Below the pieces are notes generated by a model. That model saw only the letters and a program-made list of their open reading frames with translations, did not search any database and was not told the origin of the DNA. A stretch of 64,000 nt of DNA from Rubrivirga sp. SAORIC476. GTDB lineage: Bacteria > Bacteroidota > Rhodothermia > Rhodothermales > Rubricoccaceae. The stretch covers positions 55,572 to 119,571 of the forward strand of contig NZ_MVOI01000012.1 of NCBI RefSeq assembly GCF_002283555.1, written 5' to 3'. This document shows positions 44,305 to 52,790 of the stretch, one piece after another; position 1 is the first letter of the stretch; the number at the start of each line of letters is the position of its first letter. Both the position numbers and the translations under genes were made by a program.

Positions 44305-44370
44305 AGGAGTCAGGAGAGGGAGCGAAAAGATACCGGGCGCGTAGAGGGTCGCACGCCTCATCCCCGGACC

Positions 44371-45663
44371 GTGCTCGCTCTCCTTCTCCTCCTCGCCGCC
44401 CCCTTCCAGACTGCGGGCCCGCTGCCACCGCCCGTCGACTCCACGGACGTCGCGCTCGTGGAGGCCGTGGTGCCGCCCGCGCCCCGCGCGCGGGTCGAGA
44501 TCGCAGACGAGCCCGAGGGCGACATCGAGTTCCGGCCGCGCGTCGCGCCGTCGGCGCTGTACTCCCCGAACCGCGGGCTCGGCATCGGGGCGGGCGTGGG
44601 CATCCGCAACGTGGGCTGGCCGGGCAGCGACCTCACCGCCGACGTGCGCCTCCAGCAGCACTACCAGAGCGCCGACGTGTCGTTCTTCACCGCCGACCCG
44701 CTCCGCGCGACGACCCACGGCCTGCTGACCGTCGGCGCCTCGACGACCGACCGGCGGCGGTACTACGGGCTGGGTCCGGGCACGCTGCGCGACTCCGAGA
44801 TCTTCCTCGACCACGACGCCGCCGAGGCGGAAGCCCGCTTCGGGGCCTACCCGCTCGGCACGACCGCGCTCTACGTCCAGCCGAGCGTCCGCCTCCTGTA
44901 CGACCGCTCGAACGGCATCAACGACGCCCTCGGGGGCGGCACGCTGGCCGACCTCGACGAGGCCTCCCGGGAGGCGCTCGTCGTCGCCGACGGCACCCGC
45001 ACGGGCGCCTCCCTCGGGCTCGAACTGGCGACCGACCGCCGCGACTGGGCGCCGTACCCGCGAAGCGGCATGGTCGCGGCCATCGAGCACCGCCGCTTCG
45101 TCGCCTTCGACGATTCCGACCTGACGCTCGCCCGCTACGGCGTCTCGGCGGTCGGGTACGTCCCCGTTCGCGGGCGGACCGTGCTCGTGTTTCGGGGCAT
45201 CGGGCTCGTCACCCGCAGCGGCGACGCCGACGGGGACGGCCAGGACGACCCGATCCCGTACTACTACCTGCCCACCCTCGACGCGCGCGTCGCGACCGCC
45301 TACCGCCCCGACCGTCTGACGGGGCGCGATGTGCTCGCGGCGGGCGCGGGCATCCGCGCGCCCGTGTTCGACTTCCTCGGCGTCTACGGGATCGACGTGC
45401 TGGCGATGGGCTACCTCGGGAACGCCTATGACAACGTCTTCGAGCAGTTCACGCCGCGCGTCTCGTTCGAGAACGGCGGCGTGGTGGGCGACGACGGGAG
45501 CGCGGCGCTCCGTCCGTCGCTGGCGCTGGGCCTCGGGCTCGTCAACCTCGACAAGGAAACGGTCGTGTTGGGCGGCCTCCTCGGCGTCGGCCCGGACGGG
45601 GTGACGCTGGCGTCGCTGCGGATCGCCTACGACCTTCGCGACGCTCGCGCGCTGTTCCGGTAG
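44371..45663 (+). CDS. BamA/TamA-type outer-membrane barrel protein lacking POTRA domains
   Basis: A 430-residue exported beta-barrel. The GTG at 44371 starts a signal peptide of LALLLLLAAPFQ type. Barrel strands include PNRGLGIGAGVGIRNVG, RRRYYGLGPGTLR (the xxYGLGPGT turn seen in surface-antigen/Omp85 barrels) and TRTGASLGLELATDRRDWAP. The length fits a 16-strand Omp85 C-terminal barrel with no POTRA repeats. I expect an Omp85-type or related unassigned outer-membrane protein. Substrate and partners unknown. It ends with Arg rather than an aromatic residue, which is unusual for BAM substrates. Confidence 0.7.
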   Translation: MLALLLLLAAPFQTAGPLPPPVDSTDVALVEAVVPPAPRARVEIADEPEGDIEFRPRVAPSALYSPNRGLGIGAGVGIRNVGWPGSDLTADVRLQQHYQSADVSFFTADPLRATTHGLLTVGASTTDRRRYYGLGPGTLRDSEIFLDHDAAEAEARFGAYPLGTTALYVQPSVRLLYDRSNGINDALGGGTLADLDEASREALVVADGTRTGASLGLELATDRRDWAPYPRSGMVAAIEHRRFVAFDDSDLTLARYGVSAVGYVPVRGRTVLVFRGIGLVTRSGDADGDGQDDPIPYYYLPTLDARVATAYRPDRLTGRDVLAAGAGIRAPVFDFLGVYGIDVLAMGYLGNAYDNVFEQFTPRVSFENGGVVGDDGSAALRPSLALGLGLVNLDKETVVLGGLLGVGPDGVTLASLRIAYDLRDARALFR

Positions 45664-45736
45664 GCCGCCTCGCCGGATGCGGGGAGGCGCGACGCCCAAT
45701 GGACTGTGAGGTTGCAACCACACCTCCTCCGATCCC

Positions 45737-46273
45737 ATGCTCCGCTCGATCCTGCTGACCGCCCTCCTCGTCGCCGCCCCCTCCGCCTCGGCGCAGTGGT
45801 CGATGAGTCAGATGATGGCGGAGGTCGTCCCGACGGTCGTCGAAGCGGCCGCCACGGACTTCTCGGACCTGCGCGGGGAGTTGTTGGCGTCCAACGGAAC
45901 GGACTCGCTCTGGGTCTCTGCCTACGCGCCGGAAGGGCCGGGTGGCCCACTGTACGCGCAGACCGATCACCGGGTCTCTGCTGGGGAGAGCGCGTTCTGG
46001 TTTTCGATCCCTGGACCGGCCGACGTCATCGAGACCGTCTTCTACCAGACGGTGGGGGTCGCGGACACGGCCCTGGGCTCCAACGAAGGCGACGACGGCC
46101 TCGGCTGGGCCTACCAGCAGACTGACCTCGATGGGGGACGCCTGGTCTCCCAGTGGTCAGAATGTGGCCAGTCCGGCCGCGTCGTGGAGGCGATCTACAC
46201 GCCCACCGCGGACGGCGCCGAGCTGCTGTTCGCGACCGTCCGCCACGCCGAGGGCTGCCCCGAGGTCGACTGA
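45737..46273 (+). CDS. Secreted protein of unknown function
   Basis: A 178-residue protein with a clear signal peptide (MLRSILLTALLVAAPSASAQ). The mature part is acidic, with three Cys (one near the middle of the C-terminal half in WSECGQSG and one in AEGCPEV), possibly a disulfide pair. No family is recognised. The upstream gene ends 73 bases before. A perfect 10-base palindrome, GGTTGCAACC, lies at 45710-45719, 17 bases before the start. Confidence 0.65.
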   Translation: MLRSILLTALLVAAPSASAQWSMSQMMAEVVPTVVEAAATDFSDLRGELLASNGTDSLWVSAYAPEGPGGPLYAQTDHRVSAGESAFWFSIPGPADVIETVFYQTVGVADTALGSNEGDDGLGWAYQQTDLDGGRLVSQWSECGQSGRVVEAIYTPTADGAELLFATVRHAEGCPEVD

Positions 46274-46347
46274 CCCCGCAGGTTCGCGAACGTTCGACGG
46301 AGCCGGGGAGGCAGGGCCGCTACCTTGACGCGTCCCCCTCGTCGTCC

Positions 46348-47313
46348 GTGCCCCTCCCCACCACTCCACGCTGGCTGTTCGCGCTGAAGGGCGTCCTGGC
46401 CGTGGTGGCGGTCGTGGCGCTGGTCCATGTCGTCGAGCCGTCCGAGGTGGTGCGGGCCGTGTCGCACGCCGACCCGCGGTGGGCGCTGCTCGCGCTGGCG
46501 CTCGTGCCGGTCAACATCGGGCTGGAGGCGTACCGCTGGGGGCGGCTGGTGCGGCGGCTGGCGCCCGAGGTTCGGCACCGCGACGTGCTGCGGGCGGTCG
46601 TCGGGAGCTACCCGCTGGGCCTGCTGACACCGGGCCGCCTCGGCGACTACGTGGGGCGGGCGGTGTACCTGCGCGCGATCCCGGCGGGCGCGTCGGCCGC
46701 GCTGACGTTTGGCGAGCGGATGGCGACGCTGGCGGCGTGCCTCGTCGGCGGACTGGTGGCGCTCGTGCCCTACCTCCACGGGCAAGAGGCGGCCTCGCCA
46801 TTGTGGACCGCCGTCATGGCGATCGGGTGGGTGGCGACCCTCGTGTTGATCGGCATGATCCTGTTCCCCGGCCTCGCGCGGACCACCATCGGCACCCTTC
46901 TCCCCTTCGCCCCGATCCGCCGGGCGGTGGGCGCGTTCGCGCAGATCCCGCAGGAGGAGTCCGTGACGCTGCTCCTGCTGTCGGGCGTCCGCTACGTCGT
47001 GTTCTCGGCGCAGTTCGCGCTGCTCGCGCGGGCCGTCGCCCCGGCGGCCCCGTGGATGGAGTTGTGCATCGGCGTCGCGCTGATCTTCTTCGCCAAGAGC
47101 GCCATCCCGCAGGTCACGCTCGGCGACCTCGGCGTCCGCGAGGGTGCGGCGGTGTACTTCCTCGGGAGCGTGGGGATGAGCCAGGCCGCGGCGCTGGACG
47201 CGTCGCTGGCGCTGTTCGGACTCAACCTCCTCCTGCCCGCCCTGGTCGGCGTTCCGCTGCTGCTCCAGCTCCGCCTCCAGCGGCGCGCGGAGCCCACTCC
47301 CGATCTCGCATGA
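46348..47313 (+). CDS. Lysylphosphatidylglycerol-synthase-type flippase (LPG_synthase_TM / UPF0104)
   Basis: A 321-residue inner-membrane protein with seven to eight helices and no soluble domain. Diagnostic segments are GLEAYRWGRLVRRLAP near residue 60 and SYPLGLLTPGRLGDYVGRAV near 90, and IPQVTLGDLGVREGAAVYFLG near 270, all typical of the MprF N-terminal/AglD-like transmembrane family. Such proteins move glycolipids or aminoacyl lipids between leaflets. The GTG at 46348 begins the conserved part. The stop overlaps the ATG of the next glycosyltransferase as ATGA. Confidence 0.85.
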   Translation: MPLPTTPRWLFALKGVLAVVAVVALVHVVEPSEVVRAVSHADPRWALLALALVPVNIGLEAYRWGRLVRRLAPEVRHRDVLRAVVGSYPLGLLTPGRLGDYVGRAVYLRAIPAGASAALTFGERMATLAACLVGGLVALVPYLHGQEAASPLWTAVMAIGWVATLVLIGMILFPGLARTTIGTLLPFAPIRRAVGAFAQIPQEESVTLLLLSGVRYVVFSAQFALLARAVAPAAPWMELCIGVALIFFAKSAIPQVTLGDLGVREGAAVYFLGSVGMSQAAALDASLALFGLNLLLPALVGVPLLLQLRLQRRAEPTPDLA

Positions 47314-48530
47314 CGACCGCCCTCGGCCTCTTCCTGCTCGCGACCGGCGTGTTCTACGCCGTCCGCCTGATGCTGTGGCGGCGGGGGCTCCACCTGGAGT
47401 TCGAGCGCTCGGACGCGCTCCCGACGCCCCGGGACGCCGCCCTGCCGACGATCACGGTCGTGATCGCTGCTCGCGACGAGGAAGCCACCATCGGCCCGTG
47501 CGTCGACTCGGTCCTGGCGACCGACTACCCGCGCGAGAAGCTGGAGGTGATCGTCGTCGACGACGACTCCTCGGACCAGACGGCGGCGATCGTGCGGCAG
47601 CGCATGCTCCGCGCCCCGGCCCTCGCCGCGGCCGGCCACGAGTTGCCCGAGGCGGACTGGGACGAATCCGAGGGCGCCGGGCGGCTGCGGCTGGTGCAGA
47701 TCCCGGAGAACCGCCGCCGCGACCGTGCCCACAAGAAGGCGGCCATCGAGAAGGCCGTCTCCCACGCGCGCGGCGAGATCATCCTGACCACCGACGCGGA
47801 CTGCCTCGTGCCGGTCGGCTGGGCTCGGTCGATGGCGGCGCAGTTCACCGGGCCGGAGGTCGCGTTCGTGTCGGGCCCCGTCGCGTTCACCGTCCTGCCG
47901 GACGACGGGCTGTTCATCAAGCTCCAGGCGATGGACTTCTTCGGCGTCATGGCGTGCGGCGCGGGCGGCATCGGGCTGCGGAAGCCGAGCCTCGCCAACG
48001 GCGCCAACGTCGGGTACCGGCGCGAGACCTTCGAGGCGCTCGACGGCTTCTCGGGCATCGACCACGTCACCAGCGGCGACGACGAGCTGCTGATGCAGAA
48101 AATCGCATACACGACGCCGCTCGACATTCGCTTCTGCGCGTCGCCCGACGCGCTGGTGACCACCGAGCCGGTGCGGACGCTGCGCGCGTTCAACCACCAG
48201 CGGCGGCGCTGGGCCTCGAAAAGCCTCAACTACCCGGCGCACCTGAAGGCCACGCTGGCCGGCATCGGCCTCTTCTTCGGCAGTCTGCTGATCGGGCTCG
48301 GGCTGCTCGTGGTTCTGCCGGGGTTGTGGCCGTACCTCGTGGGCGGGTTCGCGCTCAAGGCCGTCGGCGACCTCAGCGTGCTCGTTCCGGCCGCGCGGCG
48401 CTTCGGGCAGGTAGCGCTCCTGCGCGTGTACCCCCTGCATCTCTTCCTCCACCCCCCGCAGGCCGTGATCGCCTTCCTGCGGGGGCCATTCGGTGGGTTC
48501 GAGTGGAAGAGCCGCCACGTGGACCAGTAG
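47310..48530 (+). CDS. Membrane glycosyltransferase family 2
   Basis: A 406-residue protein: an N-terminal helix (about 3-22), a GT-A catalytic domain, and a C-terminal membrane part (about 310-390) with three to four helices. Catalytic marks are TVVIAARDEEATIGPCVDSV, VIVVDDDSSDQTAA (DDD at 84-86), ILTTDADCLVP (DxD, about 160-170), GDDELLM (base region) and the acceptor motif QRRRW near 300. This architecture is shared by processive or lipid-directed GT2 enzymes such as those for hyaluronan, PNAG or glycolipids. The donor cannot be told. ATGA overlap with the flippase. Confidence 0.92.
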   Translation: MTTALGLFLLATGVFYAVRLMLWRRGLHLEFERSDALPTPRDAALPTITVVIAARDEEATIGPCVDSVLATDYPREKLEVIVVDDDSSDQTAAIVRQRMLRAPALAAAGHELPEADWDESEGAGRLRLVQIPENRRRDRAHKKAAIEKAVSHARGEIILTTDADCLVPVGWARSMAAQFTGPEVAFVSGPVAFTVLPDDGLFIKLQAMDFFGVMACGAGGIGLRKPSLANGANVGYRRETFEALDGFSGIDHVTSGDDELLMQKIAYTTPLDIRFCASPDALVTTEPVRTLRAFNHQRRRWASKSLNYPAHLKATLAGIGLFFGSLLIGLGLLVVLPGLWPYLVGGFALKAVGDLSVLVPAARRFGQVALLRVYPLHLFLHPPQAVIAFLRGPFGGFEWKSRHVDQ

Positions 48531-48610
48531 CCTCCGAGGTCCGCGGACACCCGCAGGCGCGTAGGACGCCACGCCGACCCGCGAGGCCGACGCCCCGAGC
48601 CCTCCGGTTC

Positions 48611-49300
48611 GTGCCGACCTTTCTGCTCCCTTCCCTTCGTCCCCTGACCGTCCAGCGCCTCCGCGACTCCCTGCTGCCGCGCGTGCTCGGTCCGCTGGTG
48701 CCGGGCGCGGTCGTGCGCGGGCCTGCCGACGCGCGGGCGCCCGCGCTGTATCTCACCGTGGACGACGGGCCGGACGCCGACGGCACCCCGCGCTGGCTGG
48801 ATGCGCTGGCCCGCCACGACGCGGCGGCTGTCTTTTTTCTGTCGGCCGACCGCGCCGAGCGCCACCCTGACCTCGTCCACGCGATCACCGAGGCGGGGCA
48901 CCGGGTGGCGAGCCACGGCGACCAGCACCGCAGCGCCTGGCGCATGCGCCCGCGGACGGCGCGCAGGGCGTTCGACCGCGCCGAGCGGGTGCTGGAGGAG
49001 GCGACGGGACAGCCGGTGCGGGACGTGCGCCCGCCCTACGGCCGGGTGACGCCGGGGCTCGTCCGCTGGGCGGCGCAGGGCCACCGGCGGATCGTGCTCT
49101 GGGATGTGATGCCGGGGGACTTTGTGGCCTCCCGACCGCCCGCGGTGCTGGCCGACGAGATGGTCCGCCTCGCCCGGCCGGGCTCCATCGTGACGCTCCA
49201 CGATGGGCCTCCTGCACGCCGCGCCGTCGCGGCGCTGGACCTCGCGCTCCCGCGGCTCCGCGCCGCCGGGTGGCGGTTCCCCCTGCTCCCGGCTGCATGA
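48611..49300 (+). CDS. NodB-type polysaccharide deacetylase
   Basis: A 229-residue CE4 deacetylase. The NodB motifs are present in order: LTVDDGPDADGTP (DD at 51-52), SHGDQHRS (HxxxH, His102 and His106, the metal ligands), RPPYG (140-144), WDVMPGDF and VTLHDGPP. It would remove N- or O-acetyl groups from a polysaccharide or glycolipid sugar. There is no signal peptide, so it may act in the cytoplasm on a lipid-linked sugar, as PIG-L/LmbE-like or NodB enzymes do. GTG start at 48611; its stop overlaps the next gene's ATG. Confidence 0.9.
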   Translation: MPTFLLPSLRPLTVQRLRDSLLPRVLGPLVPGAVVRGPADARAPALYLTVDDGPDADGTPRWLDALARHDAAAVFFLSADRAERHPDLVHAITEAGHRVASHGDQHRSAWRMRPRTARRAFDRAERVLEEATGQPVRDVRPPYGRVTPGLVRWAAQGHRRIVLWDVMPGDFVASRPPAVLADEMVRLARPGSIVTLHDGPPARRAVAALDLALPRLRAAGWRFPLLPAA

Positions 49301-50400
49301 CCGTCGCGCTGACCGTCATCATCGTGGGCTACCTGCTGGTGGGCGTCGCCGTGGCGGGGCGGCTGCTGACCCACCGCCCGCCGCCGGTCGTCCCCGACGC
49401 CGACCTGCCGCGCGCCGTGATCGTGGTCGCCGCGCGCGACGAGGAGGCCTGCCTCGGGCGTTGCCTGGAGGCGCTCCGGGCGCAGGACTACCCCGCCGAC
49501 CGGCTGTCGATCGTCGTCGCCGACGACCACTCCACCGACGGCACCGCGGAAGTGGTCCGCGACGCCGCGGCGCGCGACGGCATCGCCATCTCGTACGTCC
49601 GCGTTCCGGACCCGACAGGGGCGCTCCGCGGCAAGGCTCAGGCGCTCCACACCGCGTTCTCCGCGTCCGACGCCGAGGTCTTCCTCCTGACCGACGCCGA
49701 CTGTGCGCCCGTCCCGACGTGGGCCCGCACGCTGGCGTCCGGCTTCGCCGACCCGGCCATGGGCATCCACTGCGGCCTCGCGCGCCTGATGCCGCGGCCG
49801 GACCACCCGACCGACGCCATCCAGGCGCTCGACTGGGAGTACCTGATCGGCGTCGTCAGCGCGGCGGCCGAGGCGGGCTTCCCGGCCACCGGCATGGGCA
49901 ACAACATGGCGGTCCGGCGCGCGGCCTACGAGGCGGTCGGTGGGTACCCGGCCCTGCCGTTCTCGGTGACGGAGGACTTCATCCTGGTGCGCGCCGTCGC
50001 GGAGGCGGGCTGGCGGGTGCGCTTCCCGATGGACCGCGCGTCGCGCGTCTGGTCCCTCCCGGCTCCGTCGCTCGCTGCCGCGTATGACCAGCGGCGGCGT
50101 TGGGCGCGAGGCGGGCTGAGCGACAACCTGTGGGTGCTCCCGGTTTACGCGTTCGTGTTCGCCGTCCACGTGCTGATGGTCGCGGGCATTGTCCTCCAGC
50201 CTCGGCTAGGGCTCGCCGCACTCGGAGCGATGGTACTGGCCGTAGGGATGGTGCTCGGCGTCTTGCGCCACCGAGCCGGCGGTCGCCTCCGTCCGTGGGC
50301 GATCCTCGGCACGGTGGCGTTCCAGATCGCCTACTTCACGACACTGCCGGTCGTGCTGCTGCTCCGCCCGCGAATCGGCTGGAAAGGGCGCCGCCTCTGA
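49297..50400 (+). CDS. Membrane glycosyltransferase family 2 (second copy)
   Basis: A 367-residue GT2 enzyme with an N-terminal helix (about 3-23) and a C-terminal membrane region (about 275-355). Catalytic marks are VVAARDEEACLGRCLEAL, VVADDHSTDGTAE (DD at 76-77), LTDADCAP (DxD), VTEDFILV (acceptor/base ED) and QRRRWARG near 264. It resembles the product of the gene at 47310 in architecture but not closely in sequence, so it likely adds a different sugar. It starts with an ATGA overlap on the deacetylase gene, the last gene of the cluster. Confidence 0.92.
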   Translation: MTVALTVIIVGYLLVGVAVAGRLLTHRPPPVVPDADLPRAVIVVAARDEEACLGRCLEALRAQDYPADRLSIVVADDHSTDGTAEVVRDAAARDGIAISYVRVPDPTGALRGKAQALHTAFSASDAEVFLLTDADCAPVPTWARTLASGFADPAMGIHCGLARLMPRPDHPTDAIQALDWEYLIGVVSAAAEAGFPATGMGNNMAVRRAAYEAVGGYPALPFSVTEDFILVRAVAEAGWRVRFPMDRASRVWSLPAPSLAAAYDQRRRWARGGLSDNLWVLPVYAFVFAVHVLMVAGIVLQPRLGLAALGAMVLAVGMVLGVLRHRAGGRLRPWAILGTVAFQIAYFTTLPVVLLLRPRIGWKGRRL

Positions 50401-50680
50401 TCGGGGCTTTCCCGTCCCGACATCCCACGGTGTCACCGTTAGCCCCCAGAAATGGCGCCGGGGCCAGGTAGGGCAATCCCCCAACCCATAAGGGCTTACC
50501 TGCGCCCCTGGACGACGTTGGTGCCCGGTTTCGGTTCAGGAAGCCCGCAGCTTTGGCACTCGCCACCCTGGAAATTCTGAGTAGTACGTAACGCAATCAG
50601 GTTTTTCCGCTTGCGTCGAACGAGAGTAGAGGAGCACACCGTACGTTCTGTGCAGGCACTCTAGCTGGCTCAACCGTCTC
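50401..50680. other. Lower-GC intergenic region before the AP2-like gene
   Basis: A 280-base stretch. It has an imperfect inverted repeat around 50465-50502 (CAGGTA ... TACCTG), but no strong terminator and no coding frame with good support. The part around 50560-50630 is clearly lower in GC than the surrounding genes. No attachment site or promoter is certain. Confidence 0.4.
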
Positions 50681-51208
50681 ATGCCCCGAGCGAAAGGCGT
50701 CATCCGAATCGACTCCGACTCCACCCATGGGTGGCAGGTGCGGGTGTACCGAGACGGGAAGACCTTCTCCCGGCTCTTCTCCGACAAGAAGTGGGGCGGT
50801 CGGGACAAGGCGTTCGATGCCGCCGAGGCGTACCGCAAAGAACTCGTCGAGGAGGTGTCGCAGTTGCCCGCCAAACCCCGGCGCCGGCGCCTGATCCGGC
50901 ACAACAGGAGCAACACGAGCGGCGTCGTCGGGGTGTCGCGGACGTACAAGCGCGACCGGCGCGGCATCCGCCACGAGGTCTACGCTGTCTCGTGGAACCC
51001 CGAGCCGGGCGTCGCCCGCGGAACGTCCTTCTCGATCAAGCGCTACGGCGAGGACACGGCCTTTCGCCTCGCCTGCCAGCTTCGCTGGCAGAAGATGAAG
51101 GAGATCTACGGCGACCGCTACGAGGTCGAGAGCTACCTCGACCTCTACCGCCAGAAAGCCGCCGTGGACGCCCGCGCGGAGGAGCGCCGCCGATCTGACG
51201 GCGACTGA
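50681..51208 (+). CDS. Protein with two AP2-like DNA-binding repeats
   Basis: A 175-residue basic protein. Residues about 5-60 (GVIRIDSDSTHGWQVRVYRD with SRLFSDKKWGGRDKAFDAAEAYRKEL) and about 78-150 (NTSGVVGVSRTYKRDRR with VYAVSWN and TSFSIKRYGEDTAFRLACQL) have the three-strand-plus-helix order of the AP2 domain, known from plant regulators and from bacterial and phage HNH homing endonucleases. The first repeat has a W in GWQVRVYRD, the second GVxGVS, both AP2 marks. No HNH nuclease motif is visible. It could be a transcription factor or a nuclease-free remnant of a mobile element. Convergent with gntK. Confidence 0.65.
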   Translation: MPRAKGVIRIDSDSTHGWQVRVYRDGKTFSRLFSDKKWGGRDKAFDAAEAYRKELVEEVSQLPAKPRRRRLIRHNRSNTSGVVGVSRTYKRDRRGIRHEVYAVSWNPEPGVARGTSFSIKRYGEDTAFRLACQLRWQKMKEIYGDRYEVESYLDLYRQKAAVDARAEERRRSDGD

Positions 51209-51214
51209 GGGGCG

Positions 51215-51760
51215 CTACACGCCGAGGCCGTCCCGAATGGTCTCGATGAGGGTGTCGACCCCAGTGGTCCCATCCAGGTGCAGCACACCGTCGGGGGGTT
51301 CCAGGGTGTCGAGCTGGCTGTCGAGCAGGTCGGGACCCGCGTAGTGACCGGCGCGAGTCGCGAGGCGGTCGGCGAGGACAGCACGGGGCACGTCGAGCCA
51401 GACCACCGCGACCTCGTCCGCCTCGGTGCCGAGGAGGACACGGTAGGCCGCGCGAAGGGCCGAGCACGCGAGCACGGTCGAGGGCCCCTCGGTCCGCCGG
51501 ACCTCAACGAGGGCCGCGAGACGGTCGAGCCAGGGCGCGCGGTCGGCGTCGGTGAGCCCCTCTCCCCTGCCCATCTTGGCACGCGCAGCGTCGGCATGGT
51601 ACGCGTCGGCGTCCTCGAAGGCCCACCCCAGCTCGGCGGCGAGAGCCTGTCCGAGGGTGGTCTTTCCGGCGCCGGAGACGCCCATCAGGAGGATGATGCG
51701 GACGGGTGGGGTCACGGAGGGTTCGCGGAGCGAGGGGGCGGGTCGTGCGTACTCTGACAT
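51215..51760 (-). CDS. gntK: Gluconokinase (GntK/IdnK-like)
   Basis: A 181-residue P-loop kinase that phosphorylates gluconate to 6-phosphogluconate. Walker A is GVSGAGKTT at residues 27-35. Further marks are EDADAYHADAARAKMGRGEGLTDADRAPWL (residues about 49-78, the gluconate-binding segment), ACSALRAAYR and VVWLDVPRAVLADRLATRAGHY. The ATG at 51760 gives a slightly long N-terminus; family members usually begin close to residue 18. It is divergent from the small membrane-protein gene, 22 bases apart. Confidence 0.9.
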   Translation of the reverse strand: MSEYARPAPSLREPSVTPPVRIILLMGVSGAGKTTLGQALAAELGWAFEDADAYHADAARAKMGRGEGLTDADRAPWLDRLAALVEVRRTEGPSTVLACSALRAAYRVLLGTEADEVAVVWLDVPRAVLADRLATRAGHYAGPDLLDSQLDTLEPPDGVLHLDGTTGVDTLIETIRDGLGV

Positions 51761-51782
51761 CTCATCCTCGATCCCTCGGCCC

Positions 51783-52061
51783 GTGTCCTCCCGTCGTCTG
51801 ATCCGCCTCGCGGTGTTCTTCGCCCTCGGCCTGCTGGTCGCGTTCGTGCTGAGCGACGTGCTCGGGCTCCGCGCCTCCGAGACGGGGGTCATCAGCCCCA
51901 GGGGCTGGCACGGCATCTCGCACGGCAGCCACACCCACTACGTGCCGGACGACTGGGCCGGCTCGGAGGCGACCGGCGTCTCGATCTCAGACTTCCCGAC
52001 GAGCCCGCCTCCGGAGGGCATGACGGTGAGCGCGACGGGCCAGATCGTGCCTGTGGAGTAA
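51783..52061 (+). CDS. Small single-pass membrane protein
   Basis: A 92-residue protein with an N-terminal basic stretch (SSRRLIRL) and one hydrophobic segment (AVFFALGLLVAFVLSDVLGL). An outward tail follows, rich in Ser, Gly, His and Pro, with HGISHGSHTHY. The His-rich part could bind metal. No family recognised. GTG start at 51783. It converges on the next hypothetical gene across 5 bases. Confidence 0.55.
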   Translation: MSSRRLIRLAVFFALGLLVAFVLSDVLGLRASETGVISPRGWHGISHGSHTHYVPDDWAGSEATGVSISDFPTSPPPEGMTVSATGQIVPVE

Positions 52062-52066
52062 CCCAG

Positions 52067-52702
52067 CTAGCGGCGCTCGACCTGCGTCCACCCGCCCCCG
52101 AGATCGGTCGTCTCGGGCAGAGAGGACCGCCGGTGCTGACGCGCGCGCCATTCTGCGTCGGCAGCCCGCCAGCGGACCTGCTGCGGCGTGGGAGGTGCCA
52201 GATGTTCGAGCCGGTACGACGCCCGATAGCCGCCACGCAGGGTCGTGCGGCCGAGGCCCCATTCGTGCTCGATCGACTGCACTCGGAGCCGGTGCATGAG
52301 GCGGCTCACCTCCGGAGGCTGCGACCGGATGTCCCGAAACCGGACGCCGCACTCGCCTGCTTCGCATCGAGCCGTGACAAGCGCGACCAGGCTCGCATAG
52401 TCGGTCGGTCTCTGTCCGAAGGGCACGAGTTCGTCTGCCACCCAGAATGTCCGCCCGACCAGTCCCGTCAGCGCCACCAGCACGCCGACGATCAAGAGGC
52501 GGAGCGAGCGTGTCGGTGGCGACCACGTGCGGCGGGCGATCAACTTCTGATACGACCGGGCCCGCTCGAGAACCGAACGCGGCGTGGCAGGGCGGAGACC
52601 ACCGGACTCGGACCGGAGCGCTCGCTGGAGTTGTGCGGTGGCGACGCCACCCCGCCGATCCCGGTGCTTCGCCCTGGGTGAATGGAGGGGTACGCCGAAC
52701 AT
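52067..52702 (-). CDS. Hypothetical membrane-anchored protein
   Basis: A 211-residue protein of unknown family. A basic N-terminal 65 residues precede a single hydrophobic helix (LRLLIVGVLVALTGLVGRTFWV, about 68-88). The remaining part is soluble with Trp/Arg-rich helices and one Cys pair (ARCEAGECG) that could form a disulfide. ATG start at 52702. It lies between a small membrane-protein gene and the flotillin operon but is separated from the latter by a gap. Confidence 0.55.
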   Translation of the reverse strand: MFGVPLHSPRAKHRDRRGGVATAQLQRALRSESGGLRPATPRSVLERARSYQKLIARRTWSPPTRSLRLLIVGVLVALTGLVGRTFWVADELVPFGQRPTDYASLVALVTARCEAGECGVRFRDIRSQPPEVSRLMHRLRVQSIEHEWGLGRTTLRGGYRASYRLEHLAPPTPQQVRWRAADAEWRARQHRRSSLPETTDLGGGWTQVERR

Positions 52703-52790
52703 GGGACCGAGGGTGGATGAGTTCCGCCTACGGACTCCTCCCCAGGAGGGTGCATCGATGCCCTCGGTTCGGGTGGACGGCCCCCCTCCC

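Noticed and set aside
45666..45689. Terminator after the barrel gene at 45.7 kb
   Set aside because: A 6-bp CGCCTC/GAGGCG stem with a 12-base loop, no T-tract and no further support.
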